Assembly: GCA_963717115.1 (NCBI GenBank)
Contig: CAVQVO010000020.1
Span: 930,001 to 994,000, forward strand
Direction of reading: 5' to 3'
Source of the DNA: JBBQUN01 sp963717115
Lineage (GTDB): Bacteria; Actinomycetota; Acidimicrobiia; Acidimicrobiales; SZUA-35
Length of the DNA: 64,000 bases
Part shown: piece by piece, positions 17,672 through 25,368 of the stretch
Numbering within the stretch: the stretch's first letter is position 1
How the letters are laid out: each line of letters begins with the position of its first letter
Notes under the pieces: generated by a model
Databases searched by the model: none
What the model was told of the DNA's origin: nothing
The model's input: only the letters and a program-made list of their open reading frames with translations
Translations under genes and position numbers: made by a program

Positions 17672-18427
17672 ATGGCACGGAGGTTGTCGGTCCGGAAGAC
17701 GGGCGAGGGGGACCCGTTGGTGCTCGTTCATGGATCTCTTGACGGCATCGGAGCGTTTTCTCTTGTCGAGTTGCGACTGGCCGAGGACCACAGCGTGTGG
17801 GTCTACGACCGCCGCGGCCGAGGCGGTAGCGGAGATGGTGCGGAGTACTCGCTTGATAGCGAGGTCGAGGATCTGCGCGCCGTGATCATGGAAACGGGCG
17901 CTGTTCCCCACGTCCTGGCTCACTCCTTTGGGGCGGTCATTGCGCTGCAGGCTCGACTGAGCGGTGTCCCGATGCGTTCGCTTGTGGTTTACGAGCCTCC
18001 TCTCAACGGCGAGGCAATCGAGCCGCAGCAGATCGCCAGTATTCGGCTGGCAGTTGAGGAGGGCCGAATCGACGATGCAATTCGGGACATGGCGAGTCGA
18101 TTCGCAGGAATCGCCGACGACGAGTTGGCGATCGCCATGAAGGTTCCGCCGATACGGAAGAGTCTGCGCGACGGGGTCCGTGTCGTTGGTCGAGAGCTTG
18201 AGGCGATTCGCAGGTGTGACTGGTCTGCGCTGCCGGTCACAGACGTGCCGACCCTGATCCTGCGAGGCGAACGTTCCGGCGCTGCGGTCTACCCAACCGA
18301 CGACCAGACGTCGCTGATTGCCTCCGGCGCCGAGCTTTCCACGCTTCGCGGACAAGGTCATCTCGGGCACGTGTTCGCTCCGTCGGCGTTCGCAGCCGCT
18401 GTGCTGGAGTTCGCTGATCGGCAGTGA
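17672..18427 (+). CDS. Alpha/beta hydrolase
   Basis: 251 residues from ATG at 17672 (MARRLSVRKTGEG); an upstream TTG is possible but weak. The fold is clear: VLVHGSLDG forms the oxyanion loop, HSFGA (in LAHSFGAV) is the nucleophile elbow, the Asp region is TLILRGERS, and the catalytic His is in GQGHLGH. It resembles small actinobacterial esterases or peroxidase-like hydrolases; the substrate is unknown. It is the only gene of the first module after the attI-like site and has its own intergenic leader of about 300 bp. Confidence 0.88.
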   Translation: MARRLSVRKTGEGDPLVLVHGSLDGIGAFSLVELRLAEDHSVWVYDRRGRGGSGDGAEYSLDSEVEDLRAVIMETGAVPHVLAHSFGAVIALQARLSGVPMRSLVVYEPPLNGEAIEPQQIASIRLAVEEGRIDDAIRDMASRFAGIADDELAIAMKVPPIRKSLRDGVRVVGRELEAIRRCDWSALPVTDVPTLILRGERSGAAVYPTDDQTSLIASGAELSTLRGQGHLGHVFAPSAFAAAVLEFADRQ

Positions 18428-18536
18428 CGGCCGCTCGCAGCCGACGCTCAGAGCAGCACGGCAGTCGTGACCATCAACTTGGGGAAATCTGCACGTGTTC
18501 GCTGATGTCGACACTGCAAGACCCGACCGTGATGCC

Positions 18537-18695
18537 GGCATCGAACACTCGGGCCACTACCCGGGAACCGAAAGCCACGGCGGCCCAATCGATCGATATT
18601 CCGTGGCGCCGCAGTGGGGCCGAAATCGAGTGGTCGCTCGCCAGCCCGAGTCGTGATTCCGGGCGGGTGTTATGTGGCGGTTCACGCACTCGGGT
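18537..18695 (+). other. attC-like site downstream of the hydrolase gene
   Basis: Arms AACACTCG (18544-18551) and CGGGTGTT (18664-18671) pair with one wobble. Inside are ATTCCGTGGCGCC (18598-18610), GGGGCCG (18615-18621) and CGTGATTCCG (18652-18661), which recur in the same order and spacing in the site at 19268-19392, while the middle differs. Conserved ends with a variable centre are the pattern of integron attC sites, but the core GTTAT is not the classical GTTRRRY. An alternative reading is a pair of diverged repeats with another role. Confidence 0.45.
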
Positions 18696-18714
18696 GAGGG
18701 CACTTCCGACCGAC

Positions 18715-19242
18715 TCAGGGTTCGGCGGCGTGCGGCTGGAGCCAGCTGAGAAGCGTGTTGATCGACTCAGCCTCGGGCAGGGTCGTGTCCAAGATGATGG
18801 CTCCCGGGGGACGGGCTGGTTTTCGGCTCGGGTCGTTTCGTATTGCGTGGGCTTCAGCGGCGGTGGCGACTTGGCTCGGCCGGTTGGTGCGGGAGGTGAT
18901 CCGCTCGTCGGCGATGCCGTCAGGACACCGACATTCGGCGAAGAGGTAGCGGGCGTTGGCTTGTGCTGCGATCGCAGCTCCGGTCTGTGGGATCGAGTCG
19001 TACAGAGATGGGCTGTCGATGATGACTGAATGACCTTGCGAGAGCAGGTCCGCCGCGATGGCGTAGACGACGGCGTAGGAAGCTGCGCCTGCGGGTGGAT
19101 GGGTGACACCGGCCGCGAGGATGGCTGTCTTGGTGGTGTCGTGGTCCAAGACGATCGCTCCGGTTGCGGTCGCTGCCGCATGAGCGATCGTGGACTTGCC
19201 GGTTCCCATCCATCCAGCCATCTGCAGCAGGAAGTTCTGCAC
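18715..19242 (-). CDS. P-loop kinase-like ATP-binding protein
   Basis: 175 residues from GTG at 19242 (VQNFLLQMAGWMGTGKST). Walker A is GWMGTGKST; an Asp-rich strand follows (IVLDHDTTK), and HSVIIDSPS provides the second acidic strand. This matches small AAA_33-type kinases of actinobacteria, which are related to nucleoside, gluconate or zeta-toxin kinases; the substrate is unknown. It is the sole gene of the second module and is read against the direction of the array. Attachment-like repeats lie on both sides. Confidence 0.75.
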   Translation of the reverse strand: MQNFLLQMAGWMGTGKSTIAHAAATATGAIVLDHDTTKTAILAAGVTHPPAGAASYAVVYAIAADLLSQGHSVIIDSPSLYDSIPQTGAAIAAQANARYLFAECRCPDGIADERITSRTNRPSQVATAAEAHAIRNDPSRKPARPPGAIILDTTLPEAESINTLLSWLQPHAAEP

Positions 19243-19267
19243 GGACCGATGACAGCACGTTCTGCGC

Positions 19268-19392
19268 CGACTCGCCGAACGCCCTGCATTCTGCGGCGCC
19301 ACATCGGGGCCGTTCCCGAGCGACGGTCTCGGCGTACGCAGCGTGATTCTGGGCGGGTGTTATCGAGTGGCACACGCCTCGGGTCGGAAGGG
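19268..19392 (+). other. attC-like site between the kinase and VOC modules
   Basis: Nested arms can fold: ACTCG (19270-19274) with CGAGT (19364-19368), AACGCCC (19278-19284) with GGGTGTT (19355-19361), and CTGCG (19291-19295) with CGCAG (19337-19341). It shares with 18598-18695 the blocks ATTCYGYGGCGCC, GGGGCCG, CGAG and CGTGATTCYG followed by GGCGGGTGTTAT. Its end GTTATCGAGTG equals the attI-like site at 17363. The fold and repeats are seen; the recombination role is inferred. Confidence 0.45.
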
Positions 19393-19661
19393 TTGGCTCT
19401 GTGGCAGAGTGGTTAGATGGATCCAAGCGTCGGCCGCCTAGTAACCGTGGTTTTCACCGTCGCCGAACTTGATAGATCGATCTCGATGTACCGCGACGCC
19501 TTCGGGCTCGATCTCCACCTCGAGGACCACCATGGAGACGACCCGTGGACGAGTGGCCGCCATGCTGCAACATCGTGGACCGACGGCACGTTCATCCACT
19601 TTGCGCTCTACGAGTCAAAGGGGCGCTTCGCGGATGAGCGGGGTGAGGGTCCTCGACGTGT

Positions 19662-19720
19662 AGCAGGGGCACTGCGAATCTGACGGTGTCTAGCCAGTCG
19701 GATTCTGAGGTGCCCCTGCT
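19662..19720 (+). repeat. Hairpin directly upstream of the ISL3 transposase start
   Basis: AGCAGGGGCAC (19662-19672) is perfectly complementary to GTGCCCCTGCT (19710-19720), and pairing continues imperfectly inward. The right arm ends at the base before the GTG start. In a read-through transcript this would bury the start region, as in IS10 and IS50, where such structures block expression from outside promoters. Confidence 0.5.
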
Positions 19721-21014
19721 GTGTTCAACCCTACGCGCGCGTGCGAGCTGCTTGTCGGCTTGCCCGCGGTGAACGTCCTCGACGTCGAAGAACCGCTTCC
19801 GGGCCGGCTCGAGGTGACCGTCGAATCGGTCCTCACCGACCGGTGCTGTCCGAACTGTGGCGAGCGGGCGTGGGTGAAGGACCGGCCCGTCGTCGAACTC
19901 GCCGATCTCACCTGCTTCGGCAGGCCGGTGCGGTTGCGGTGGCGCAAGCATCGCCTGTGGTGCCCGAGGCCGTGGTGCCGGCAGGATTCGTGGACCCATG
20001 AAGACTCCGCGGATCGCGGCGCCCCGGTTGTCGCTCACGGATCGGGCCGGACGGTGGGCGACCGTGCAGGTCGGACGGAACGGCCGAACCGTCAGCGAGG
20101 TCGCCGCCGAACTCGGTGCGGACTGGCACGCAGTCAACGACGCCGTGCTCGCCTACGGGCAAGCGCTGCTGGACGCCGATACCGGCCGGGTCGGGACCGT
20201 GGAAGCGCTCGGGGTCGACGAGGTCTTGTTCGCCCGGCAGGGTCGGTGGCGGACCCAGGTGTGGTCGACCTCGATCGTCGATGTCGCCGCCGGGAAGCTG
20301 ATCGATGTGATCGAGGGCCGGTCGTCGGCCGGACTGTGTGAATGGCTCGCCGGGATGCCCGAGGCGTGGCGGGACGCGATCTGTTGGGCGGTGCTGGATC
20401 TGTCGGGGCCGTGGCGTCTGGCGTTCGACACGATGCTCCCCGACGCCACCCAGATCGCGGATCCGTTCCACCTCGTGAAGTTGGCGAACCAGCGCCTCGA
20501 CGAGGTCCGACGCCGGGTCCAGAACGAGACGCTCGGGCATCGGGGCCACAAAGACGATCCGCTGTATCGATCCCGGCGGCTGCTCACCAAGGCTGATGAA
20601 CGTCTCGACGAGGCGGGCCGTACGAAGCTGCTCGGGTTGCTGGCAGCGGGTGACCCGCACGGCGAGGTCCGCACCGCCTGGCACGCCAAGGAAACCGTCC
20701 GCGGGATCTACGACATCGACGACCCTGACCTGGCTGTCGAGTTCGTCGACCGGCTCGGTCACGATCTCCAAGATGATGACTGCCCACCCGAGATCCGCCA
20801 GCTCGGCCGGACCATCGTGCGTTGGGCGGGACAGATCTCGGCGTGGCATCAGGCCCGGGTGTCGAACGGCCCGACCGAGGCCGCCAACAATCTGATCAAA
20901 CGGGTCAAGCGTGTCGCGTTCGGGTTCCGCCGGTTCACCAACTACCGGATCCGCGCTCTGCTCTACGCCGGCCGACCGAACTGGGACCTACTCGCCGAAG
21001 TCACTCCCCGCTGA
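19721..21014 (+). CDS. ISL3-family transposase, one frameshift
   Basis: Starting at GTG 19721, an N-terminal zinc finger (CCPNCGERAW and LWCPRPWCRQ) is followed near 19995 by a +1 shift into the catalytic frame, which begins around TPRIAAPRLSLTDRAGRW. The DDE domain shows D in GVDEVLF, D in ATQIADPFHLVKLAN and E in GPTEAANNLIKRVKR. Total length would be about 430 residues, normal for ISL3. The shift has no slippery heptamer, so an extra sequenced base is the best explanation; the perfect ends argue against long decay. Confidence 0.9.
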
Positions 21015-21329
21015 AACGCGAAGCGCCGTCAAAGGATGGGTCCACCACCACCGGAGCTCAGATCGCTTTCCGGGTTCGCGACCTTGACCACGCTCACAGG
21101 AGGGCCTCAGACGCAGGTGTTGCGGTCCTTCATGAACCCAAGCAGCAGCCATGGGGTCGATCAGCGAGATATGCCGATCCAGATGGCAACATCGTCGAGC
21201 TAACTCAGCAAGGCTGAACCTCACGCGTGATTCTGTGACGTCACGCTTGGGAAGATATGTCGGTGATCTTTCCGCTTGTTTCTGTTGGCAGTCATGCTGG
21301 TGGTGGCGGGCGGTGATCGGAGGATCACC

Positions 21330-22373
21330 ATGCAATCCAGGTTCCCATCTTTGACAGTCCCGGCTGAGAGTTCTCGGCTGGCTCCAACCCTCGGCAACCG
21401 GCTGGTTGATGAGTATCTCGAGTCGGTCCATGCCCGGCTGCGGCCGAACTCGACACTGGCGGTCGCGTACGACTTGAAGGTGTTCTTCACCGTGATCGAC
21501 CGCGATCCTGTTGAGGTTCGTCGTCGTGATGTGTTGGAGTTCATCCGTGCTCAGAGGACGGGTTCGTTGGCGCGCAACGTGGCCCCGATCGGGGCCTCTG
21601 ACGGGTTGGCGTTGTCGACTATTCGTCGCCGGTTGTCGTCGGTGGCGGGGTTCTATTCGCATCTGGTCGCGGTCGGTGAACTCGATCACAATCCGGTCCA
21701 GCGAGGCATGCCGGTGCGGTCACCGGTGCATCGCGATCGCCGGGTGGTTCCGTTGGTGCGCCCGGCCCGGCATCTGCCCCGCATCCTTGATCATGACGAC
21801 GTCAACGCTCTGGTTGGTGCGCTTCGCACTGATCGTGATCGGGTGATGATCGACGCGATGCTCCTTGGCGGGCTGCGCCGCTGCGAAGTCCTCGGCCTCG
21901 AGCTGGGCGATGTCCGCTGGAACGAACGACGACTGTTCATAGCGAACGGCAAAGGCGGTCATCAACGGATCGTTCCGATCTCACCAAGATTCTTCACCAA
22001 GCTCCGCTGTTATCTCGACGCCGAGCGACCGGCCGACGCGGAAACGTCGTCGGTGTTTGTGGTGTTGAAAGGACCCAACCGAGGCCGGCCGCTCAAGGCG
22101 AACGGGTTGGATCAGATCATGCTCGGTGCCCGCCAACGAGCGGGCCTGGATCATGCCACGTGTCACGAGCTGCGCCACACCTGTTTCACTCGTCTGCGTG
22201 AGGCTGGGATGGCGCTCGAAGCGCTCCAAGCCCAAGCCGGACATCAGTCGATCTCAGCGACACAGATCTATCTGCATCTCGCCAATGACTGGCTCGCAGG
22301 CGAGTATCAGCGGGCCGCAGACGCGATCGACGCCCAAGCAGCGCTCGGCCGGGCGACGGCGGCGACGTCATGA
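21330..22373 (+). CDS. Tyrosine recombinase, first of a tandem pair
   Basis: 347 residues from ATG at 21330, preceded by GGAGG. The core-binding domain spans about residues 25-125. The catalytic domain has Arg in LGGLRRCEVLGLE, Lys in NGKGGHQRIVPI, HELRH, His in QAGHQSIS and Tyr in TQIYLHL. The stop overlaps the next recombinase start (ATGA). Paired or triple recombinase genes of this sort occur in RIT elements and Tn554-like transposons; only two are seen here. It may serve the island or a smaller element of its own. Confidence 0.93.
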   Translation: MQSRFPSLTVPAESSRLAPTLGNRLVDEYLESVHARLRPNSTLAVAYDLKVFFTVIDRDPVEVRRRDVLEFIRAQRTGSLARNVAPIGASDGLALSTIRRRLSSVAGFYSHLVAVGELDHNPVQRGMPVRSPVHRDRRVVPLVRPARHLPRILDHDDVNALVGALRTDRDRVMIDAMLLGGLRRCEVLGLELGDVRWNERRLFIANGKGGHQRIVPISPRFFTKLRCYLDAERPADAETSSVFVVLKGPNRGRPLKANGLDQIMLGARQRAGLDHATCHELRHTCFTRLREAGMALEALQAQAGHQSISATQIYLHLANDWLAGEYQRAADAIDAQAALGRATAATS

Positions 22374-23356
22374 CGATGCTCGCGATCGAACACGAACCCG
22401 TCGATGAGCGCTGGGCCCGGATCGCTGCTCACGCACCGATCTACGCCGCAACCGCCAACGACTACCTCAACCAGATCCGCGTGACTCCGCGACCCGGCAC
22501 TGTTTCCTCTGTCGACGTCGCGTTGCGAATGTTTGGCAGCTGGGTCATTGACCACGACTCGAAGGTCGTGGCGCTCTGCCAGATCAAACGAACCCACGTC
22601 CAGGACTACAAGCTCTGGCTCGCCACACGCGAAAACTACAAAGGCGAACCGTTGAAGAAATCAACGATCAGCCTCCGGCTCTCGATGCTCCGCGTCGTGA
22701 TCGAACGCCTCATCGAATGGGACCACCCCGACACCCCACCAAGGAACCCGATCATCTGGTCTGACATCCCCAAAGCTGACGAGCCCTTGCCGAAGTTCTT
22801 GGACGATGACCAAGCCGCAGCGTTCATGGCCGCAGCTGTTCGCCTCGACCCGCAACGCCGCCTGGTCGTGGAAATGCTGGCCCGGACCGGGCTGAGAATC
22901 ACCGAGTTCTGCGAACTCACCGACGACGCCATCGTCAACATGAACAACACGAACTGGCTCCGAGTTCCTGTCGGAAAACTGCACACCGATCGCTACGTCC
23001 CGCTGCATCCCAGCCTCATCGATCTCTACTCCGCTTGGCAGGAATGGAACGGCCCGAACACCACCGGCCGGCTCATCTCAAACAAAGGCCGACCGCTCTC
23101 AGTTGACGTCGTCCGCCGGATCGTCAAGAGCTGCGCCCGGATCGCCGGGATCGGCCACGTTCACCCACACCAACTCCGCCACACCCTCGCAACACAGTCG
23201 ATCAACAACGGCATGAGCCTCGAAGCCGTCGCAGCGATGCTCGGCCACAAATCCATGCGAATGACCCTCGTCTACGCCCGCATCGCAGACCGCACCGTCG
23301 CAGACGAGTACTTCGCCGCCGCCGAAAAAGTCGACCAGCAATACACCACCCCTTGA
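22370..23356 (+). CDS. Tyrosine recombinase, second of a tandem pair
   Basis: 328 residues. Catalytic residues are all visible: Arg in LARTGLRITEFCEL, Lys in VPVGKLHTDRYVPL, HQLRH, His in LGHKSMRM and Tyr in TLVYARI. It differs strongly from the preceding recombinase, so the pair is not a recent duplication. Its N-terminal half is typical of phage-like SAM-binding domains. Translational coupling implies that both proteins act together, perhaps as a hetero-oligomer, as proposed for RIT-type elements. Confidence 0.93.
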   Translation: MTMLAIEHEPVDERWARIAAHAPIYAATANDYLNQIRVTPRPGTVSSVDVALRMFGSWVIDHDSKVVALCQIKRTHVQDYKLWLATRENYKGEPLKKSTISLRLSMLRVVIERLIEWDHPDTPPRNPIIWSDIPKADEPLPKFLDDDQAAAFMAAAVRLDPQRRLVVEMLARTGLRITEFCELTDDAIVNMNNTNWLRVPVGKLHTDRYVPLHPSLIDLYSAWQEWNGPNTTGRLISNKGRPLSVDVVRRIVKSCARIAGIGHVHPHQLRHTLATQSINNGMSLEAVAAMLGHKSMRMTLVYARIADRTVADEYFAAAEKVDQQYTTP

Positions 23357-23633
23357 CAACATCACCGACATAAGGGCCGATACCGAGTGGTCCTTGTGCT
23401 TTGGGGACCGTGATTCTGCGCTGCGGGTACGTGCTGGTGCCGAGGATCGGACCACCACCGCAGCCGGAGATCAGACTGCAAGGCCTGCAGCGGTCGTGGC
23501 GTTGTGCGTTGGAACAACATCGACACCGCAAGCGGCGCCCCGCTGTACAGGGCACGGTCCTGAACGTCGGCAACGACGACGGCTTTTCCTGAGCCAGCAG
23601 ATAGAGCTTTCCGGCTCGATGACGAGACACACC
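23357..23633. other. Intergenic region without a recognisable gene
   Basis: No frame here has convincing coding character on either strand. It contains CGTGATTCTG at 23409-23418, the fifth copy of a decamer that recurs in the module region, and TGCGGGTACGTG after it, a weak echo of the attC-like ends. Confidence 0.5.
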
Positions 23634-23655
23634 GACTCTCTATGTATAGAGTGTC
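23634..23655. promoter_or_regulatory. PadR operator palindrome overlapping the promoter
   Basis: GACTCTCTAT-GT-ATAGAGTGTC has 10-bp arms with one mismatch, ends 5 bp before the PadR ATG and contains TGTATA as a possible -10 box. PadR proteins typically bind such dyads at their own promoters, so autorepression is likely. Confidence 0.65.
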
Positions 23656-23660
23656 TAGGT

Positions 23661-23984
23661 ATGGCCAAGGAACAGCTTCACGGGTACCTGAACATGTTGC
23701 TCCTTGCCGTGCTCGCCTCGGGCCCAGCCCACGGCTACGCCCTCAGCGCAGAGCTGCGCCGACGGAGTGCGGAAAGTCTGCGGATCGTCGAAGGGTCGCT
23801 CTACCCGGCTCTGCATCGACTCGAAGCTGCCGGCCTTGTCGCGAGCACCACGGAAGTAGCCGATGGTCGGCGACGACGCGTGTACGAGATCACCGCCGAA
23901 GGCAAAGACGCCCTCGAAGAAGAAAAGGACTCCTGGAAGGAGTTTCAGATATGCATCGACCAAGTAATCGACCAGATTCCGTGA
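23661..23984 (+). CDS. PadR-family transcriptional regulator
   Basis: 107 residues. The winged helix is characteristic: LLAVLASGPAHGYALSAEL, then EGSLYPALHRLEAAGLV (recognition helix) and GRRRRVYEITAEGKDALEE (wing). A short C-terminal helix marks the small PadR subtype used with membrane partners. The ATG is preceded by a palindromic operator. The next gene overlaps it. PadR plus HAAS-domain membrane protein is a recurrent pair that responds to envelope or drug stress. Confidence 0.92.
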   Translation: MAKEQLHGYLNMLLLAVLASGPAHGYALSAELRRRSAESLRIVEGSLYPALHRLEAAGLVASTTEVADGRRRRVYEITAEGKDALEEEKDSWKEFQICIDQVIDQIP

Positions 23985-24496
23985 CCAACAGCAGCGAGGT
24001 CACGTCCTACTTGAAGCGGGTCACCGCCTCGCTTGGCATCGACAGCCCGCAACGTGCCCGCGCACTCGAGGAGATCGAGAACCACCTGATCGATTCCGCG
24101 GCCGAACACATGCGCCAAGGCGTCCCTCGCTCCGAGGCAGAAGCACTCGCTATCGACGAACTCGGATCGCCCGAGACAGTGGGCGCAGAACTCGCCGCGG
24201 AGGCCGACCCCATTGAACCGCGCACCGGGATCGTTCGGTGGCTGCCGATGGCGCTGCCGGTCGGATGGCTCACCGTCCTGATCGGGACCGCTCTGGCGAT
24301 GCTGATCTCCTTGCGAGATGGCTGGACCGTCGGCGACCGGGTGGCGATGAGAACCTCGCTCCTGCTTGCCGTCATGGCGGCCGTGCTCACTATGGGCAGC
24401 TTCTTGTCGATCCAACGAGCGGACCAAAATGCCAGTTGGCGATGGGCGGCCTGGGCCGGCTCCGGAGCAGTGATTGCGTACTTCGTCCTCAGGTAA
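23951..24496 (+). CDS. HAAS-domain membrane protein (DUF1700-like) partner of PadR
   Basis: 181 residues from ATG at 23951, chosen because AAGGAG at 23937-23942 sits 8 nt upstream; GTG at 23981 is an alternative giving 171 residues. The N-terminal HAAS domain (YLKRVTASL, RARALEEIENHLIDSAAEH, EAEALAIDELGSPE) is followed by three or four membrane helices (LPVGWLTVLIGTALAMLIS and others). HAAS domains couple to PadR regulators. The overlap with PadR supports one operon. Confidence 0.82.
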   Translation: MHRPSNRPDSVTNSSEVTSYLKRVTASLGIDSPQRARALEEIENHLIDSAAEHMRQGVPRSEAEALAIDELGSPETVGAELAAEADPIEPRTGIVRWLPMALPVGWLTVLIGTALAMLISLRDGWTVGDRVAMRTSLLLAVMAAVLTMGSFLSIQRADQNASWRWAAWAGSGAVIAYFVLR

Positions 24497-24796
24497 GACC
24501 AGCCAGCGGGCACGTCCGGGAACGCCTCGCAGATCCGCAGAGGTGCCCGCACTCGATTCGAGATGGAGCGGACAAACGGTGGGCAGCCCGCCAACACCCA
24601 CTCGTAATCGCAGGTCCGGTCCATCCAGCCCGCGCCACGGAACCGGCGAAGTCGCACGCCTTCCGACCGACGGAGGCCGCTCGATAATCGCGCCGCCCGA
24701 AAGCGCTCGAGACCGCTCGTAGGCGTGCGGTCAGGTGCGCGATATCGCTCGACTGGAAGTCCGGAGTTCAGGCTGCTCGTCGACCGATCCCGCCGC
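24497..24796. other. Intergenic region without a recognisable gene
   Basis: No convincing frame is present. The stretch contains CGCCAACACCCACTCG near 24590, whose AACACCC block resembles the left arm of the attC-like sites, but no matching right arm was found. Confidence 0.4.
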
Positions 24797-25102
24797 TCAT
24801 GGTTTGACCCACGCCGCTGGAGCCGAGGCGACGTGTGGCGGCCCGTCGAGATGCTCGCCGACGGCGTCTGCGTACTCGAGATACTCGGGTGTCCGCAGGA
24901 ATGCTGCGGCGTCGTCGGCGGTCCGGTAGAGCTGGAATGCCCGGATCACGTCCGGCTCGTCGGCCGGGAGCGTGTAGACGTAGGCAAGGTGGTGCGGGTT
25001 GGCGGTGATCGCCGGCTTCATGATCCGGTTCCACACGGCTTCGGCGTTAGGCCGCTGACCCGGTTTGGTTCGGTGGGTGATGAACACGGCGTGGGCAGTC
25101 AT
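24797..25102 (-). CDS. ABM-domain (antibiotic biosynthesis monooxygenase-like) protein
   Basis: 101 residues: the first strand (HAVFITHRTKPGQR), a helix with WNRIMKPAI, a central YVYTLPADEPDVIRAFQLY strand pair and LRTPEYLEYADAVGEHL. This is the dimeric ferredoxin-like barrel of ActVA/YgiN-type proteins, which oxidise quinols or act without cofactor; the substrate is unknown. It is isolated, with non-coding gaps of about 270-300 bp on both sides, like a cassette gene. Confidence 0.75.
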   Translation of the reverse strand: MTAHAVFITHRTKPGQRPNAEAVWNRIMKPAITANPHHLAYVYTLPADEPDVIRAFQLYRTADDAAAFLRTPEYLEYADAVGEHLDGPPHVASAPAAWVKP

Positions 25103-25368
25103 GGAGAAGGTCTACCTGGCTGCCTCGACAGGGTCCGACATGGCCCCTAGTCGGCGAGCAAGGGCGCATTCAGCGGGATCCACTCGACAAGTTGAACCGC
25201 GGGCAACTCCGGCAACCGGCTCCGGAACGGCACGAACACGTGCCGTGGGGTGTCCCCTATCGCTGAAGGGCAAGGCCACGAGAACCGTCACCAAACGCCG
25301 GCTTGGGGTGCGTTCCCGAGTGTCTCAGTGGGTCGAGACCAGCGAATGGGCGTTTCTGGGGGGTGCTT

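Larger units (their letters stand above)
19622..21027 (+). mobile_element. ISL3-family insertion sequence, 1406 bp
   Basis: Exact limits are visible: GTCAAAGG is present at 19614-19621 and again at 21028-21035 as an 8-bp target duplication, the length known for ISL3. Terminal repeats start GGCGCTTCGCG on both ends and match at 19 of 22 positions. One transposase gene fills the element. The perfect duplication shows simple recent insertion into the VOC gene. Confidence 0.95.
19417..21217 (+). pseudogene. VOC-family protein gene disrupted by an ISL3-family element
   Basis: The N-terminal half (MDPSVGRLVTVVFTVAELD to ALYESK) lies at 19417-19621. The C-terminal half (GAQIAFRVRDLDHAHRRA to DPDGNIVELTQQG) lies at 21036-21217. 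Removing the element and one copy of the 8-bp duplication rejoins them in frame as a 128-residue protein with both beta-alpha-beta halves of a glyoxalase-like fold. Neither half has accumulated stops, so the insertion is recent. In module terms this was the third single-gene unit of the array. Confidence 0.9.

Noticed and set aside
19398..19425. A tRNA-like start (GTGGCAGAGTGGTTAGATGG) before the VOC gene
   Set aside because: Only a D-arm-like stretch is present; there is no anticodon stem, T arm or acceptor pairing downstream.
19985..20010. Programmed frameshift in the ISL3 transposase
   Set aside because: No slippery heptamer or stimulating structure was found, ISL3 transposases are normally one frame, and +1 shifts of the same kind occur in unrelated genes here.
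25103..25368. Further attC-like site between the ABM and vapC genes
   Set aside because: AACGC and GCGTT arms near 25300 pair over only 5 bp with a short loop, and none of the conserved inner blocks is present.
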